A stretch of 64,000 nt of DNA from Opitutia bacterium (lineage in GTDB: Bacteria > Verrucomicrobiota > Verrucomicrobiae > Opitutales > UBA953): assembly GCA_004558035.1 (NCBI GenBank), contig SFEJ01000007.1, positions 1 through 64,000 on the forward strand. The letters run 5' to 3'. How positions within the stretch are numbered: position 1 is the first letter of the stretch; the number at the start of each line of letters is the position of its first letter. Position numbers and translations under genes: made by a program. Shown here piece by piece: positions 9,675-18,440 of the stretch. The notes below the pieces were generated by a model. The model was given only the letters and a program-made list of their open reading frames with translations. It was not told where the DNA came from and searched no databases.

Positions 9675-9709
9675 ACGCGGTGTTCCCGCCGCCGGCGCGT
9701 TTTGTTCGC

Positions 9710-9738
9710 TTTACGGCGGGGAAGGTTTTTGTCATAGT
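9710..9738 (+). promoter_or_regulatory. Putative promoter of lpxC-fabZ
   Basis: TTTACG (9710-9715) and CATAGT (9733-9738) are 17 bp apart, 35 nt before the start codon. Each box matches the sigma-70 consensus at 4 of 6 positions. Confidence 0.35.
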
Positions 9739-9772
9739 CTGCACAGAACCCAAACCCATTCAGAACAATTTT

Positions 9773-11101
9773 ATGAAACAACGCACGATTCAGAAAGAAG
9801 TCTCCATCCGCGGAAAAGCGCTTCACACCGGCAAGGACGTGACGCTCACGCTCAAGCCCGCTCCCGCCGACACGGGCATCGTCTTCCGCCGCGTGGATCT
9901 CTACGGCAAGCCCGAAGTGCGTCCGCTCGTCGATCTCGTGCTCGGCTCGGAAATGCAGCGCCAGACGACCGTCGAGCAGAACCACATCAAGCTGCACACC
10001 ATCGAGCACGTCAACTCCGCGCTCGCCGGCATGGGCGTGGACAACTGCTACGTCGAGATGAACGAGTCCGAGCCGCCGATTCTCGACGGTTCCGCGCGCC
10101 CCTACGTGCTTCTCGTCCAGGAGGCGGGCATCGTCGAACAGGACAAGGAACGCAAGTATTTCGAGCTTAAGGAGCCCGTTTCCGTGACCGACGGCAACCG
10201 CTCCATCATCGCGCTCCCGCACGACGGGCTGCGCATCACCTGCACCTCCGCCGACGACCGCGGCGTGCACACGCAGCACCTGACGATCGACATTTCCCCG
10301 GAAATCTACGAGGCGTTCATCGCTCCCGCGCGCACGTTCACGATTTACGAGGAAATCGAACCGCTGCTGAAGCAGGGGCTGATCCAAGGCGGCTCGCTCG
10401 ATTCCGCGATCGTCATCCGCGGCGACAAGATCATTTCCAAGGAACCGCTGCGCTTCAAGGACGAGTTCGTGCGCCACAAGATCATGGACCTCGTCGGCGA
10501 CCTCGTGCTGCTCGGCGCGCCGCTGAAGGCGCACATCATCGCCGTGCGCACGGGCCACGCGCTCAACGCGAAGCTCTCCGCGAAGATCCGCGAACAGATG
10601 CTCGCGCCGAAGAAAAAGGCGGAGCCCGCGAAGGTCGTCGTCTCGCCCGACGCGAAGTCGCTGAACATCCGGCAGATTCTCAACCTCGTGCCGCACCGCT
10701 ATCCGTTCGCGCTCGTGGACCGCGTGCTCGACATCGACCACGAGGCGCAGGAAATCACGGCGGTGAAGAACGTGACGCTGAACGAGCCCTTCTTCCAGGG
10801 ACACTTCCCGGGCAATCCCGTCATGCCGGGCGTGCTGCAGCTCGAGGCGATGGCGCAGGTCTCCGGCCTGCTGCTGCTTTCCAAGGCGAGCATCGAAGGC
10901 AAGGTCTGCTTCTTCATGAGCGCGGACAAGGTGAAGTTCCGCAAGCCGGTCACGCCGGGCGACCAGGTCGTCATTCACGCGAAGATCACGAAGAACCGCG
11001 GGAACAAGATCGTCGCGGCGGAAGCCGAATGCAAGGTCGGCGAAGACGTCGTCTCCTCCGCCGAAGTGATGTTCACCGTCACCGAAGCGCCGAAATTCTG
11101 A
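9773..11101 (+). CDS. lpxC-fabZ: LpxC-FabZ fusion: UDP-3-O-acyl-GlcNAc deacetylase / 3-hydroxyacyl-ACP dehydratase
   Basis: A 442-residue bifunctional enzyme. Residues 1-~275 are LpxC, the zinc deacetylase committing step of lipid A synthesis: H79 in HTIEHV and H235/D239 in HKIMDLVGDL are the zinc ligands. A short Lys/Ala/Pro linker (~279-294) joins FabZ (~295-442), the dehydratase of fatty-acid elongation, with PHRYPFALVDRV, catalytic H344 in GHFPGNPVMPGV and E358 in LQLEAMAQ. Both enzymes draw on 3-hydroxyacyl-ACP, so fusion may balance the two pathways. Similar fusions are known in Bacteroidota and related groups. The frame is open far upstream, but the ATG at 9773 begins conserved LpxC sequence. 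lpxA follows. Confidence 0.95.
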   Translation: MKQRTIQKEVSIRGKALHTGKDVTLTLKPAPADTGIVFRRVDLYGKPEVRPLVDLVLGSEMQRQTTVEQNHIKLHTIEHVNSALAGMGVDNCYVEMNESEPPILDGSARPYVLLVQEAGIVEQDKERKYFELKEPVSVTDGNRSIIALPHDGLRITCTSADDRGVHTQHLTIDISPEIYEAFIAPARTFTIYEEIEPLLKQGLIQGGSLDSAIVIRGDKIISKEPLRFKDEFVRHKIMDLVGDLVLLGAPLKAHIIAVRTGHALNAKLSAKIREQMLAPKKKAEPAKVVVSPDAKSLNIRQILNLVPHRYPFALVDRVLDIDHEAQEITAVKNVTLNEPFFQGHFPGNPVMPGVLQLEAMAQVSGLLLLSKASIEGKVCFFMSADKVKFRKPVTPGDQVVIHAKITKNRGNKIVAAEAECKVGEDVVSSAEVMFTVTEAPKF

Positions 11102-11109
11102 AAAACGCT

Positions 11110-11138
11110 CACGGCGTGAAGTTCTTCTTCAGGCCGTG
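11110..11138. other. Intercistronic hairpin between lpxC-fabZ and lpxA
   Basis: A 12-bp stem with one mismatch (11110-11121 with 11127-11138) closes a 5-nt loop. No T-run follows on the plus strand, so it may be an mRNA processing or stability structure. Confidence 0.4.
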
Positions 11139-11159
11139 ATTTCCAATCTTTCCGAAAAA

Positions 11160-11933
11160 ATGATTCATCCCACAGCGATAATCGAGCCGGGCGCGCAGCT
11201 CGGAGAAAACGTCGAAATCGGCGCCTACGCCTACATCGGCGGCGAAGTCACGCTCGGCGCGGGAACGGTGATCCACCACCACGCCTGCGTCGAAGGCTTC
11301 ACCACGATGGGCGAGAACAACGAGGTCTATCCTTTCGCCGTCATCGGCGGAAAGACGCAGGACCTGAAATACGTCGGCGGGCGCGTCGGGCTCAAGATCG
11401 GCGACCGCAACACGTTCCGCGAATACGTCACGATTCACGGCGGCACGAAGGACGGCGAGTTCACGACGCTCGGGAACGACAACAACATTCTCGCCTATTC
11501 GCACGTCGCGCACGACTGCCAAATCGGGAACTTTCTCGTGATGAGCTCGCAGGCGGCGTTCGCGGGGCACGTCGTCTGCGGCGACCACGTGAATTTCGGC
11601 TGGGGCACGGGCATCCACCAGTTCGCGCGCATCGGCGACTACGCGATGCTCGCGGCGATGTCGCGCATCACGCAGGACGTGCCGCCCTACATGATCGTCG
11701 AAGGCACGACGGACGTTTCCGCGAAGATGGTCAACGTCGTCGCGCTGCAGCGCAACGGCTTCCCCGCGGAAGACGTCAAGGCGCTCCGCCTCGCGCACCG
11801 CATCATTTACCACGAAAATCTGAACCGCACGCAGGCGCTGGAAAAAATCCTCGCCGATCCCGCGCTCGCGGCGAACCCGCACATTCAGAAGCTCGTCGAT
11901 TTCTACCGCACGAGCAAACGCGGAGTGTCGTGA
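11160..11933 (+). CDS. lpxA: UDP-N-acetylglucosamine acyltransferase
   Basis: First enzyme of lipid A synthesis: it transfers a 3-hydroxyacyl chain from ACP to UDP-GlcNAc in the cytosol. The 257-residue protein starts MIHPTAIIEPGAQLGENVEIG and is a left-handed beta-helix of hexapeptide repeats; the catalytic His is H118 in SHVAHDC, and the C-terminal helices (ALRLAHRIIYHENLN) are present. A GTG at 11136 would add eight residues, but the MIHPTA start fits the family. It follows lpxC-fabZ by 58 nt, the usual lpx order. Confidence 0.95.
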   Translation: MIHPTAIIEPGAQLGENVEIGAYAYIGGEVTLGAGTVIHHHACVEGFTTMGENNEVYPFAVIGGKTQDLKYVGGRVGLKIGDRNTFREYVTIHGGTKDGEFTTLGNDNNILAYSHVAHDCQIGNFLVMSSQAAFAGHVVCGDHVNFGWGTGIHQFARIGDYAMLAAMSRITQDVPPYMIVEGTTDVSAKMVNVVALQRNGFPAEDVKALRLAHRIIYHENLNRTQALEKILADPALAANPHIQKLVDFYRTSKRGVS

Positions 11934-11950
11934 AAAGCCGCGTCGCGACC

Positions 11951-12012
11951 GTTTATGGTTTAAGGTTCAGAGTTTAAGGAAAATTTGAACCATAAACTAT
12001 AAACCATAAACC
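11951..12012. repeat. Heptad words GTTTATG/GTTTAAG with inverted partner (lpxA-rsmG gap)
   Basis: GTTTATG, GTTTAAG, GTTCAGA, GTTTAAG run in tandem (11951-11978) and are answered by inverted AACCATA/AACTATA/AACCATA words (11988-12012). The arms (GTTTATGGTTT with AAACCATAAAC) can pair, giving an AT-rich hairpin between the two genes. Confidence 0.75.
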
Positions 12013-12030
12013 TTTCCCGCATCTTTCAAA

Positions 12031-12705
12031 ATGTCCGAAGCCGTCGAGAAGTTAAAATCCGTCCTCCCGTCCGTTCCCGCCGACGCGTGGGAAAAAATCG
12101 AAGCCATGGCGGCGCTCCACCGCGAGTGGAACGCGAAGATCAATCTCGTTTCGCGCAAGGACATCGACAATCTCGAATGGCACCACTACGCGCCGTGCCT
12201 CGCCGCGGGAACGTTCCTCCGCCTCATGGCGGGCGCGCGCGTGATCGACGTCGGCACGGGCGGCGGCTTTCCGGGACTGCTCCTCGCCGTGCTGTTCCCG
12301 CAGGCGCATTTCACGCTGATGGATTCCGTGGCGAAAAAGATCCTCGTCGTCTCCGACGTCGCGGAAAAGCTCGGTCTGAAGAACGTCGAGACGCGCGTCG
12401 GCCGCGTCGAAAAGCTCGGCAAGCATTTCGATTTCGTCACGGGGCGCGCGGTCACGAATCTTCCCGCGTTCTTCGGGCTCGTGAAAAAGCTGATCGCGCC
12501 CGGAAAGAAGCATTCGCTTGCGAACGGCGTGCTCTACTGGAAAGGCGGCGAGCTCGCGCCCGAAAACGACGCGCTCGGCGTCGTTCCCGCGAAGATCGTC
12601 GAGCTCGAGACGCTGCTCGGCGACGCGTATTTTTCCGGCAAATACATTCTGCACTATCCGTACCCGGACGTCTTCCGCGCGCGCTGCACGCCGCCCCCGC
12701 AGTGA
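12031..12705 (+). CDS. rsmG: 16S rRNA (guanine(527)-N7)-methyltransferase
   Basis: SAM-dependent methyltransferase modifying G527 of 16S rRNA. Its 224 residues are typical for RsmG/GidB. The SAM loop VIDVGTGGGFPGLLLAVLFP is near residue 70-90, preceded by the family's WNAKINLVSRKD segment and followed by VTGRAVTNLPAFFGL. The C-terminus (YILHYPYPDVFRARC) deviates from the usual end but is complete. It follows lpxA across a heptad-repeat hairpin and is 48 nt ahead of a nuclease-helicase gene. Confidence 0.93.
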   Translation: MSEAVEKLKSVLPSVPADAWEKIEAMAALHREWNAKINLVSRKDIDNLEWHHYAPCLAAGTFLRLMAGARVIDVGTGGGFPGLLLAVLFPQAHFTLMDSVAKKILVVSDVAEKLGLKNVETRVGRVEKLGKHFDFVTGRAVTNLPAFFGLVKKLIAPGKKHSLANGVLYWKGGELAPENDALGVVPAKIVELETLLGDAYFSGKYILHYPYPDVFRARCTPPPQ

Positions 12706-12753
12706 CGTTCCCGAGTCTGCCGCTTTTCCCCGAATCCCGAATCTCTTTTCCCT

Positions 12754-14418
12754 ATGGCTAAAATCTATCCCGATCTCCGAAATTCCGACGGCGCTCCGCG
12801 CATGCGCAACGAAGCCGAAGAGCGCGTCCTTGAAAAAATTCTCGAACAGTTCTCCGACGACTGGACGGTGCTGACGAATCTCGACTACACGACGGACGTC
12901 TCTCGCTTCCAGCCTTACGTCTGCGGCGAAATCGATTTTCTGCTGCATCACGAAATTTTCGGACTGCTCGCGATTGAAGTGAAGAGCGGCGTCTTCGCCC
13001 GGCGCGGCGGAAAATGGCTGCAGAACGGCCGCGAGCGTGAACGCTCGCCGTGGGAGCAGGTCGGGAAGGAGGTCGAATTCGTCCGCGAGTATCTCAAGCA
13101 CGAGCTGGGCTTCCGCGACAAGGAGCGCCTGCCGTTCCCCGTCGTCGGCGTGCCGTGCTTTCCGGACTGCGCGTGGAATGGCTCTCTGCCGCCGGACGTG
13201 CGCGGGAACGCGATTTGGGCGGACGATCTGGACGACCTGCCCGCTGTCGCCGAAAATTTTCTACGCAACGCGCGTTCCCGCGCGGACGCGCGGCGGCGCT
13301 TCGACGACCTGCTCGTGGAGTACGCGCTGCGCGGGCTCGTCGAAATCGCCGAGCGTCTCCGCGACCATTCGACGGAGGAACGCGCGGTGCTGCTGCGCCT
13401 GACGGAAGAGCAGGGGCGCGTGCTCAACGCCTCGACGCGCGGGCTGGCGCGCTTCCGCGTGCGCGGCGGCGCGGGAACGGGCAAGTCCGTCATCGCGCTC
13501 GAAAAGGCGAAGCGTCTCGCCGCCTCGAGCAAGAGCGTGCTGCTGCTGTGCTACAACCTGCTGCTCTGCGAAAATTTCCGCGAGTCCGCGAAGGATTGCC
13601 CGAACGTCTCCGCCCGCGCGTTTTCCGTCTTCGCGCGGGATCGGCTCGGCATTTCCGACGCGGAGCGCGACGCCGTGCCGCCGGAGCTGCGCAACGCGTT
13701 CTTCGAGGAGCTGCCGCGGCGGCTCCTGGAAAATCTCCGCGAAAATCCTCTGAAATTCGACGCCGTGATCGTGGACGAGGCGCAGGATTTTTCGCCGGAC
13801 ATGTGGCTCGCCGTCGAGGCGATGACGAAGCCCGAAGGCGATTTCGTGATTTTTTACGATCCGAATCAGAACATCTTCCGTGACGAGCTGGCGCTCCCGC
13901 CTTCGCTCGCGGACGCGCCCGAGCACGTGCTTTCGCGCAACTGCCGCAACACGCGCGCGATCTTCGACGCCGTGCGCGAGCGCCTCCAGGACGGAACGGA
14001 ACTGTCCGCGGGAACGCCGGAGGGCGAGGACGTCCGCGAATTTTTCCCGGAGACGGCGGAGGCATGCCGCGCCGCGCTCTCGGAAACGCTCGGCAGCCTG
14101 CGCACGCGCGGCGTCCCCGGGAACGAAATCACGATCATCGGCCCGCGCGCGCGTCCCGAAGACACCTGCATCGGCGCCGACGTCGAAGTCGGCGGCTTCC
14201 GCGTCGTCTCGCCGCCGCTTCGCCGCTTCGAGCCCGGAACGATCGAATACTTCACCTGCATGCGCTTCAAGGGCTGCGAGACGGGAACGCTCGTCCTCTT
14301 CGAGCTCGACGAAAATTCATCCGACTGGAGCCCGCGCCGCGTCTATTCCGCGATTTCGCGCGCGGTGAACCGCCTCGTCGTCATCCACGCGCCCCCGAAA
14401 CCCGCGCGGCGCGGCTGA
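12754..14418 (+). CDS. NERD-domain nuclease fused to a superfamily 1 helicase
   Basis: 554 residues. Residues ~20-125 resemble NERD, a PD-(D/E)XK-like nuclease domain, with GEIDFLLHHEIFGLLAIEVKSG supplying the acidic and E-x-K residues. From ~220 it is a UvrD/Rep-type ATPase: Walker A GGAGTGKS (~238-245), DEAQDF (~341), YDPNQ, a CRNTRAIFD block and the C-terminal RVYSAISRAVNRLVV motif VI. Such proteins process DNA or RNA; many are in defence or repair contexts, but the exact role is not established and nothing else here forms a defence island. Base composition matches its neighbours. Confidence 0.82.
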   Translation: MAKIYPDLRNSDGAPRMRNEAEERVLEKILEQFSDDWTVLTNLDYTTDVSRFQPYVCGEIDFLLHHEIFGLLAIEVKSGVFARRGGKWLQNGRERERSPWEQVGKEVEFVREYLKHELGFRDKERLPFPVVGVPCFPDCAWNGSLPPDVRGNAIWADDLDDLPAVAENFLRNARSRADARRRFDDLLVEYALRGLVEIAERLRDHSTEERAVLLRLTEEQGRVLNASTRGLARFRVRGGAGTGKSVIALEKAKRLAASSKSVLLLCYNLLLCENFRESAKDCPNVSARAFSVFARDRLGISDAERDAVPPELRNAFFEELPRRLLENLRENPLKFDAVIVDEAQDFSPDMWLAVEAMTKPEGDFVIFYDPNQNIFRDELALPPSLADAPEHVLSRNCRNTRAIFDAVRERLQDGTELSAGTPEGEDVREFFPETAEACRAALSETLGSLRTRGVPGNEITIIGPRARPEDTCIGADVEVGGFRVVSPPLRRFEPGTIEYFTCMRFKGCETGTLVLFELDENSSDWSPRRVYSAISRAVNRLVVIHAPPKPARRG

Positions 14419-14553
14419 GCGGCGGGCGCACCGACGGCGCGTTCCCGCGCGGCGTTTTTCCGCGAAACTTTCCGCGCGGTTTTGCGTTGTCCGAATATGC
14501 CGCAGCGCGCATGCTCTGGGGCAGTTTCCCTTCGCAGACGAAAGTTCCTCATC

Positions 14554-16236
14554 GTGATCACCGCCGAAAACCTCACCGAAATTTTCCCCGAAATCTCCGC
14601 CGGGCGCGCGCGCGAAATCTTCGACGCGCCGCTCGAGCTGCGCTGCCGCCTCATCTCGGAGACGACGGGAACGACGACGACGCGCGTCGCCGAGCGGCTC
14701 GCCGCGCGCGAGGGGCTCGCGTTCGCGCCGCGCTTCGAGCTCGCGCCCGACTGCGCCGCGTTCCCGCTGCGCCTGATCCACGAATACCAGTGCCTGCCCG
14801 TCGTCGGCGCGGACGCGCCCGCGGGAACGCTCACGCTCGCCGCGGGCTGGCCGCCCGAGCCGCGCATGTCGGAATGGATTTACGCGCTCTGCGGCAGGCG
14901 CCCGCGCTGGATCATGGCGGCGCCGGACATGATTTCCGAGACCATCGCGAAGCGCTTCGGCGTCGGCTCCGGCTCGCTCGACGAAGCGACGCTCGACGAC
15001 CTCGCCGAGGAAAAGATCGAGGACGAGGAGGACGAGAACGCCGCCATCATCCGCTTCGTGAACGAGATCGTGCAGAAGGCCGCGAACGACCGCGCGACGG
15101 ACATCCATTTCGAGCCGCAGAAGGAGACGCTCGCCATCCGCTACCGCATCGACGGCGAGCTCGTTCCCGTGAACGTGCCGGACAATCTCGTGAAGTTTCA
15201 GGCGGCGATCATCTCGCGCATCAAGATCATGGCGCGGCTGAACATTTCCGAGCGCCGCCGCCCGCAGGACGGCCGCATCACCTTCACGCAGCAGAACGGC
15301 GAGACCATCGACATCCGCGTCTCGACGCTGCCGACGCTCTACGGCGAATCCGTCTCGCTCCGCCTGCTCGGCACGAAGGCGCAGTCGCTGACGATCGGCG
15401 ACCTCGGCTTCCTGCCCGACGACGAGGCGACGATCAACGCGCACCTGCGCCTGCCGCACGGCATCATTCTCGTCACGGGACCGACGGGCTCGGGCAAATC
15501 GACGTCGCTGACGGCGTTTCTGCGCCGCATCAACACGCCGAACCTGCGCCTCATGTCCGTCGAGGATCCCGTCGAATACGAAGTGCCCGGCGTGAATCAG
15601 ACGCAGGTGCAGAGCGAAATCGGGCTCACGTTCGCGAACGTGCTTCGCAGCATTCTGCGTCAGGACCCGGACGTCGTCATGGTCGGCGAAATCCGCGACG
15701 GCGAGACCGCCGACATCGCGATCCGCGCCGCGCTCACGGGGCACCTCGTGCTTTCCACGCTGCACACGAACGACGCGCCCGGCGCGCTCACGCGGCTCAC
15801 GGACATGGGCATCGAGCCGTTTCTCATCGCCTCCTCGGTGGAGATGATCATCGCGCAGCGGCTCGTGCGGCGGCTTTGCCTGCGTTGCTCGAAGCCCGCG
15901 AAATACGATCCCGCGTACGTGAAGTCGTGCCTCGTCGCGCTCGGGCTCGATCCCGCGCTCGCGCCGGAAATCCGCACGGCGAACGTTCCCGCGGGCTGCG
16001 AATACTGCCGCGGCATCGGCTACCGCGGGCGCGTCGGCATCTTCGAGATTCTTCCCGTTTCGGAAAAGATTCACGACCTCATCGTCGAAAAGCGTTCGGC
16101 GAGCGAGATCCGCGAACAGGCGCTGCGCGAAGGCATGCGCTCGCTGCAGCGGTGCGGCTGGGAACAGGTGAAGCGCGGCGTCACCTCGCTCGAGGAGATC
16201 ATGAACTACGCGCAGCACGCCGCCGAAGAGCGTTGA
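14554..16236 (+). CDS. Type II secretion / type IV pilus assembly ATPase (GspE/PilB family)
   Basis: Hexameric cytoplasmic ATPase driving pilus or pseudopilus assembly. About 560 residues: an N-terminal MshEN-like region, a middle domain DRATDIHFEPQ...RYRIDGEL, Walker A GPTGSGKST (~309-317), Asp-box MSVEDPVEYEVPGVNQTQV, Walker B VVMVGEIRDGET, His-box HLVLSTLHTNDAPGALTRL, and a four-Cys zinc module (CLRC...CEYC). Start is uncertain: GTG at 14554 leads into ITAENLTEIFP, while an upstream ATG at 14482 would add 24 unlikely residues. No other pilus gene is adjacent, so GspE versus PilB cannot be settled. It is relevant to the uptake-sequence hypothesis. Confidence 0.88.
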   Translation: MITAENLTEIFPEISAGRAREIFDAPLELRCRLISETTGTTTTRVAERLAAREGLAFAPRFELAPDCAAFPLRLIHEYQCLPVVGADAPAGTLTLAAGWPPEPRMSEWIYALCGRRPRWIMAAPDMISETIAKRFGVGSGSLDEATLDDLAEEKIEDEEDENAAIIRFVNEIVQKAANDRATDIHFEPQKETLAIRYRIDGELVPVNVPDNLVKFQAAIISRIKIMARLNISERRRPQDGRITFTQQNGETIDIRVSTLPTLYGESVSLRLLGTKAQSLTIGDLGFLPDDEATINAHLRLPHGIILVTGPTGSGKSTSLTAFLRRINTPNLRLMSVEDPVEYEVPGVNQTQVQSEIGLTFANVLRSILRQDPDVVMVGEIRDGETADIAIRAALTGHLVLSTLHTNDAPGALTRLTDMGIEPFLIASSVEMIIAQRLVRRLCLRCSKPAKYDPAYVKSCLVALGLDPALAPEIRTANVPAGCEYCRGIGYRGRVGIFEILPVSEKIHDLIVEKRSASEIREQALREGMRSLQRCGWEQVKRGVTSLEEIMNYAQHAAEER

Positions 16237-16243
16237 CGGGGCG

Positions 16244-16285
16244 GCGTTCCCGCGCCGCGTTTTTTCTCGCGGAAGGCGGGAACGC
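16244..16285. repeat. Inverted pair of GCGGGAACGC words after the gspE/pilB-type gene
   Basis: GCGTTCCCGC at 16244-16253 and GCGGGAACGC at 16276-16285 are perfect reverse complements flanking a T-rich 22-nt loop, starting 8 nt past the stop codon. Confidence 0.7.
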
Positions 16286-16318
16286 GGCGTATCCTCGGGC
16301 GCAATTTTTTCAGCAAAG

Positions 16319-17167
16319 ATGATTGTCATTCACGATCCGAAGGAACTGCAGAAAACCGCGCTCGAGCTCCGCGCCCGAGGCAAGAAGATCGCTCTCGTGC
16401 CGACCATGGGCAACCTCCACGCCGGACACGCCTCGCTGATGGACGCCGCCCGCCCGCTCGCCGACGTGCTCGTCGTCTCCGTCTTCGTCAACCCGACGCA
16501 GTTCGGGCCGAACGAGGACTACGACAAGTACCCGCGCACGCTCGAGGCCGACAAGCGGGTCTGCGAAGCGCACGGCGTCGACGTGCTTTTCGCGCCCGCG
16601 CCCGGCGACGTCTACGCGCCCGACGCGAGCACCTTCGTCACCGAAAACGCCTGTTCTCAGGGGCTCTGTGGGCGTTCCCGCCCGACGCATTTCCGCGGCG
16701 TCTGCACCGTCGTCAATCTGCTCTTCAATCTCGCGCAGCCGCACGTCGCCGTCTTCGGACAGAAGGACGCGCAGCAGGTCGCCGTGCTCAAGCGCATGGT
16801 GCGCGATCTCCACATGCCCGTGGAGCTGCGCGTCTCGCCGATCGTCCGCGAAGGCGACGGGCTCGCCCTCAGCTCCCGCAATCAGTATCTGACGCCGCGG
16901 GAACGCGCCGCCGCGCCGCGCATCCAGGCGACGCTCCGCGCGCTTCTCGAAAAGATCGCCGCGGGAACGGACGACGCGAAGACGCTCGCGCGCGCGTTCA
17001 CGGAAACGCTCGCCGCCGACCCGATTTTCGAGACGGACTACGTCGAGATCGTGAACAATTCCACGATGGCGCCGCTCGAAAAAATTCTGCCGGGAGAGAC
17101 GCTGATCGCCGTCGCCGTGCGCATGACGGAGTCCCGGACGCGCCTGATCGACAACGTGCTCGCCTGA
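16319..17167 (+). CDS. panC: Pantothenate synthetase
   Basis: Condenses pantoate and beta-alanine with ATP to make pantothenate, the coenzyme A precursor. 282 residues, normal length. VPTMGNLHAGHASLM carries the HxGH ATP-binding motif, VFVNPTQFGPNEDYDKYPR the pantoate site, FGQKDAQQ the KxD motif, and REGDGLALSSRN the closing segment. It lies 82 nt past the secretion ATPase and is followed by a strong inverted repeat, so it is probably the last gene of its transcript. Confidence 0.96.
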   Translation: MIVIHDPKELQKTALELRARGKKIALVPTMGNLHAGHASLMDAARPLADVLVVSVFVNPTQFGPNEDYDKYPRTLEADKRVCEAHGVDVLFAPAPGDVYAPDASTFVTENACSQGLCGRSRPTHFRGVCTVVNLLFNLAQPHVAVFGQKDAQQVAVLKRMVRDLHMPVELRVSPIVREGDGLALSSRNQYLTPRERAAAPRIQATLRALLEKIAAGTDDAKTLARAFTETLAADPIFETDYVEIVNNSTMAPLEKILPGETLIAVAVRMTESRTRLIDNVLA

Positions 17168-17183
17168 GCCGTTCCCGAGCCGC

Positions 17184-17224
17184 GAAGAACCGCGCGCGAC
17201 GCCCGCCGTCGCGCGCGGTTCTTC
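17184..17224. terminator. 18-bp perfect hairpin after panC
   Basis: Positions 17184-17201 pair without mismatch with 17207-17224 around a 5-nt loop, 17 nt past the panC stop. There is no U-tract, but the position and stability suggest a transcription end. Confidence 0.6.
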
Positions 17225-17307
17225 ATTGTCGCGTGCCTCGGCGCGCGCGAGGACGCGGCAAAAATCGGATTTAAAAAGCCGCGCGGACATGTCAGAATGA
17301 ACGCATT

Positions 17308-18411
17308 ATGTTACAAGCAGGTATCGTCGGTTTGCCGAACGTCGGCAAAAGCACGCTTTTCAACGCGCTGACGCGTTCCCGCAACGCCGAAGCCGCCAAT
17401 TATCCTTTCTGCACGATCGAGCCCAACGTGGGCATCGTCGAAGTGCCGGACGCGCGCCTCGAACCGCTCCGCGTTCTCGCGAAGACGAACGTCGTCATTC
17501 CCGCCGCGATCGAGTTCGTGGACATCGCCGGTCTCGTCGCGGGCGCGTCCAAGGGCGAAGGGCTCGGCAACAAGTTTCTCGCCAACATCCGCGAAGTGGA
17601 CGCCATCGTGCACGTCGTCCGCTGCTTCGACAACGACGACATCATCCACAACATGGGTTCGGTCGATCCCGTGCGCGACATCGAGGTGATCACGACGGAG
17701 CTCGTTCTCGCGGACCTGCAGTCGTGTGAATCGCAGCTCGACAAGAACGTGAAGAAGATGCGCGGGCAGGACAAGGAGGCGGCGGCGAACGTCGCTCTGC
17801 TCAACCGCCTCATTCCGCATCTCAACGAAGGCAGGACGGCGGCGTCGCTCCCGATGAACGAAGAGGAGCTCAAGCGCGTGAAGCTGTTCTCGCTGCTCTC
17901 GATGAAGCCCGTGCTCTACGCGTGCAACGTGGACGAGTCTCACCTCGCCGATCCCGCGAAGAATCCCTACGTCGAGGCCGTCCGCCGCTACGTCGCGGAC
18001 AACCACGACGCGCGCGTCTGCGTCATCTGCGCGCAGGTCGAGGCGGAGCTCTGCGAACTCTCGCCCGAGGAGGGCAGGGAATTCCTCGAAAGCCTCGGCG
18101 TGGAGGATTCCGGCGTCTCCCAGCTCATCCGCCTTTCCTACGATCTGCTCGGACTCGCCTCCTACTTCACCGCGGGCGAAAAGGAAGTGCACGCCTGGAC
18201 GTTCCGGAAAGGCATGACGGCGCCGCAGTGCGCGGGCATCATCCACACCGATTTCGAAAAGGGCTTCATCAAGGCGGACGTCGTCTCCTACGAAGACCTG
18301 ATCGCCGCGGGTTCCGTCGCCGCCGCGCGCGAAGCCGGCAAGTACCGCCTCGAAGGCAAGGAATACGTCTTCAGGGACGGCGACGTCGCCGTCTTCCGTT
18401 TCGCCAACTGA
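17308..18411 (+). CDS. ychF: Ribosome-binding ATPase YchF (Obg family)
   Basis: 367-residue P-loop NTPase of the TRAFAC/Obg family that prefers ATP and binds 70S ribosomes. G1 is GLPNVGKST (8-16), G3 DIAGLVAGASKGEGLGNKFL, and the adenine-binding NVDE (in YACNVDESHL) replaces the NKxD of GTPases. The C-terminal TGS domain is recognisable in YFTAGEKEVHAWTFRKGMTAPQCAGIIHTDFEKGFIKADV. It is followed within 30 nt by the class II aldolase gene. Confidence 0.97.
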   Translation: MLQAGIVGLPNVGKSTLFNALTRSRNAEAANYPFCTIEPNVGIVEVPDARLEPLRVLAKTNVVIPAAIEFVDIAGLVAGASKGEGLGNKFLANIREVDAIVHVVRCFDNDDIIHNMGSVDPVRDIEVITTELVLADLQSCESQLDKNVKKMRGQDKEAAANVALLNRLIPHLNEGRTAASLPMNEEELKRVKLFSLLSMKPVLYACNVDESHLADPAKNPYVEAVRRYVADNHDARVCVICAQVEAELCELSPEEGREFLESLGVEDSGVSQLIRLSYDLLGLASYFTAGEKEVHAWTFRKGMTAPQCAGIIHTDFEKGFIKADVVSYEDLIAAGSVAAAREAGKYRLEGKEYVFRDGDVAVFRFAN

Positions 18412-18440
18412 TTTTTTTCTCAACCCCTCGTTTCATCGAC

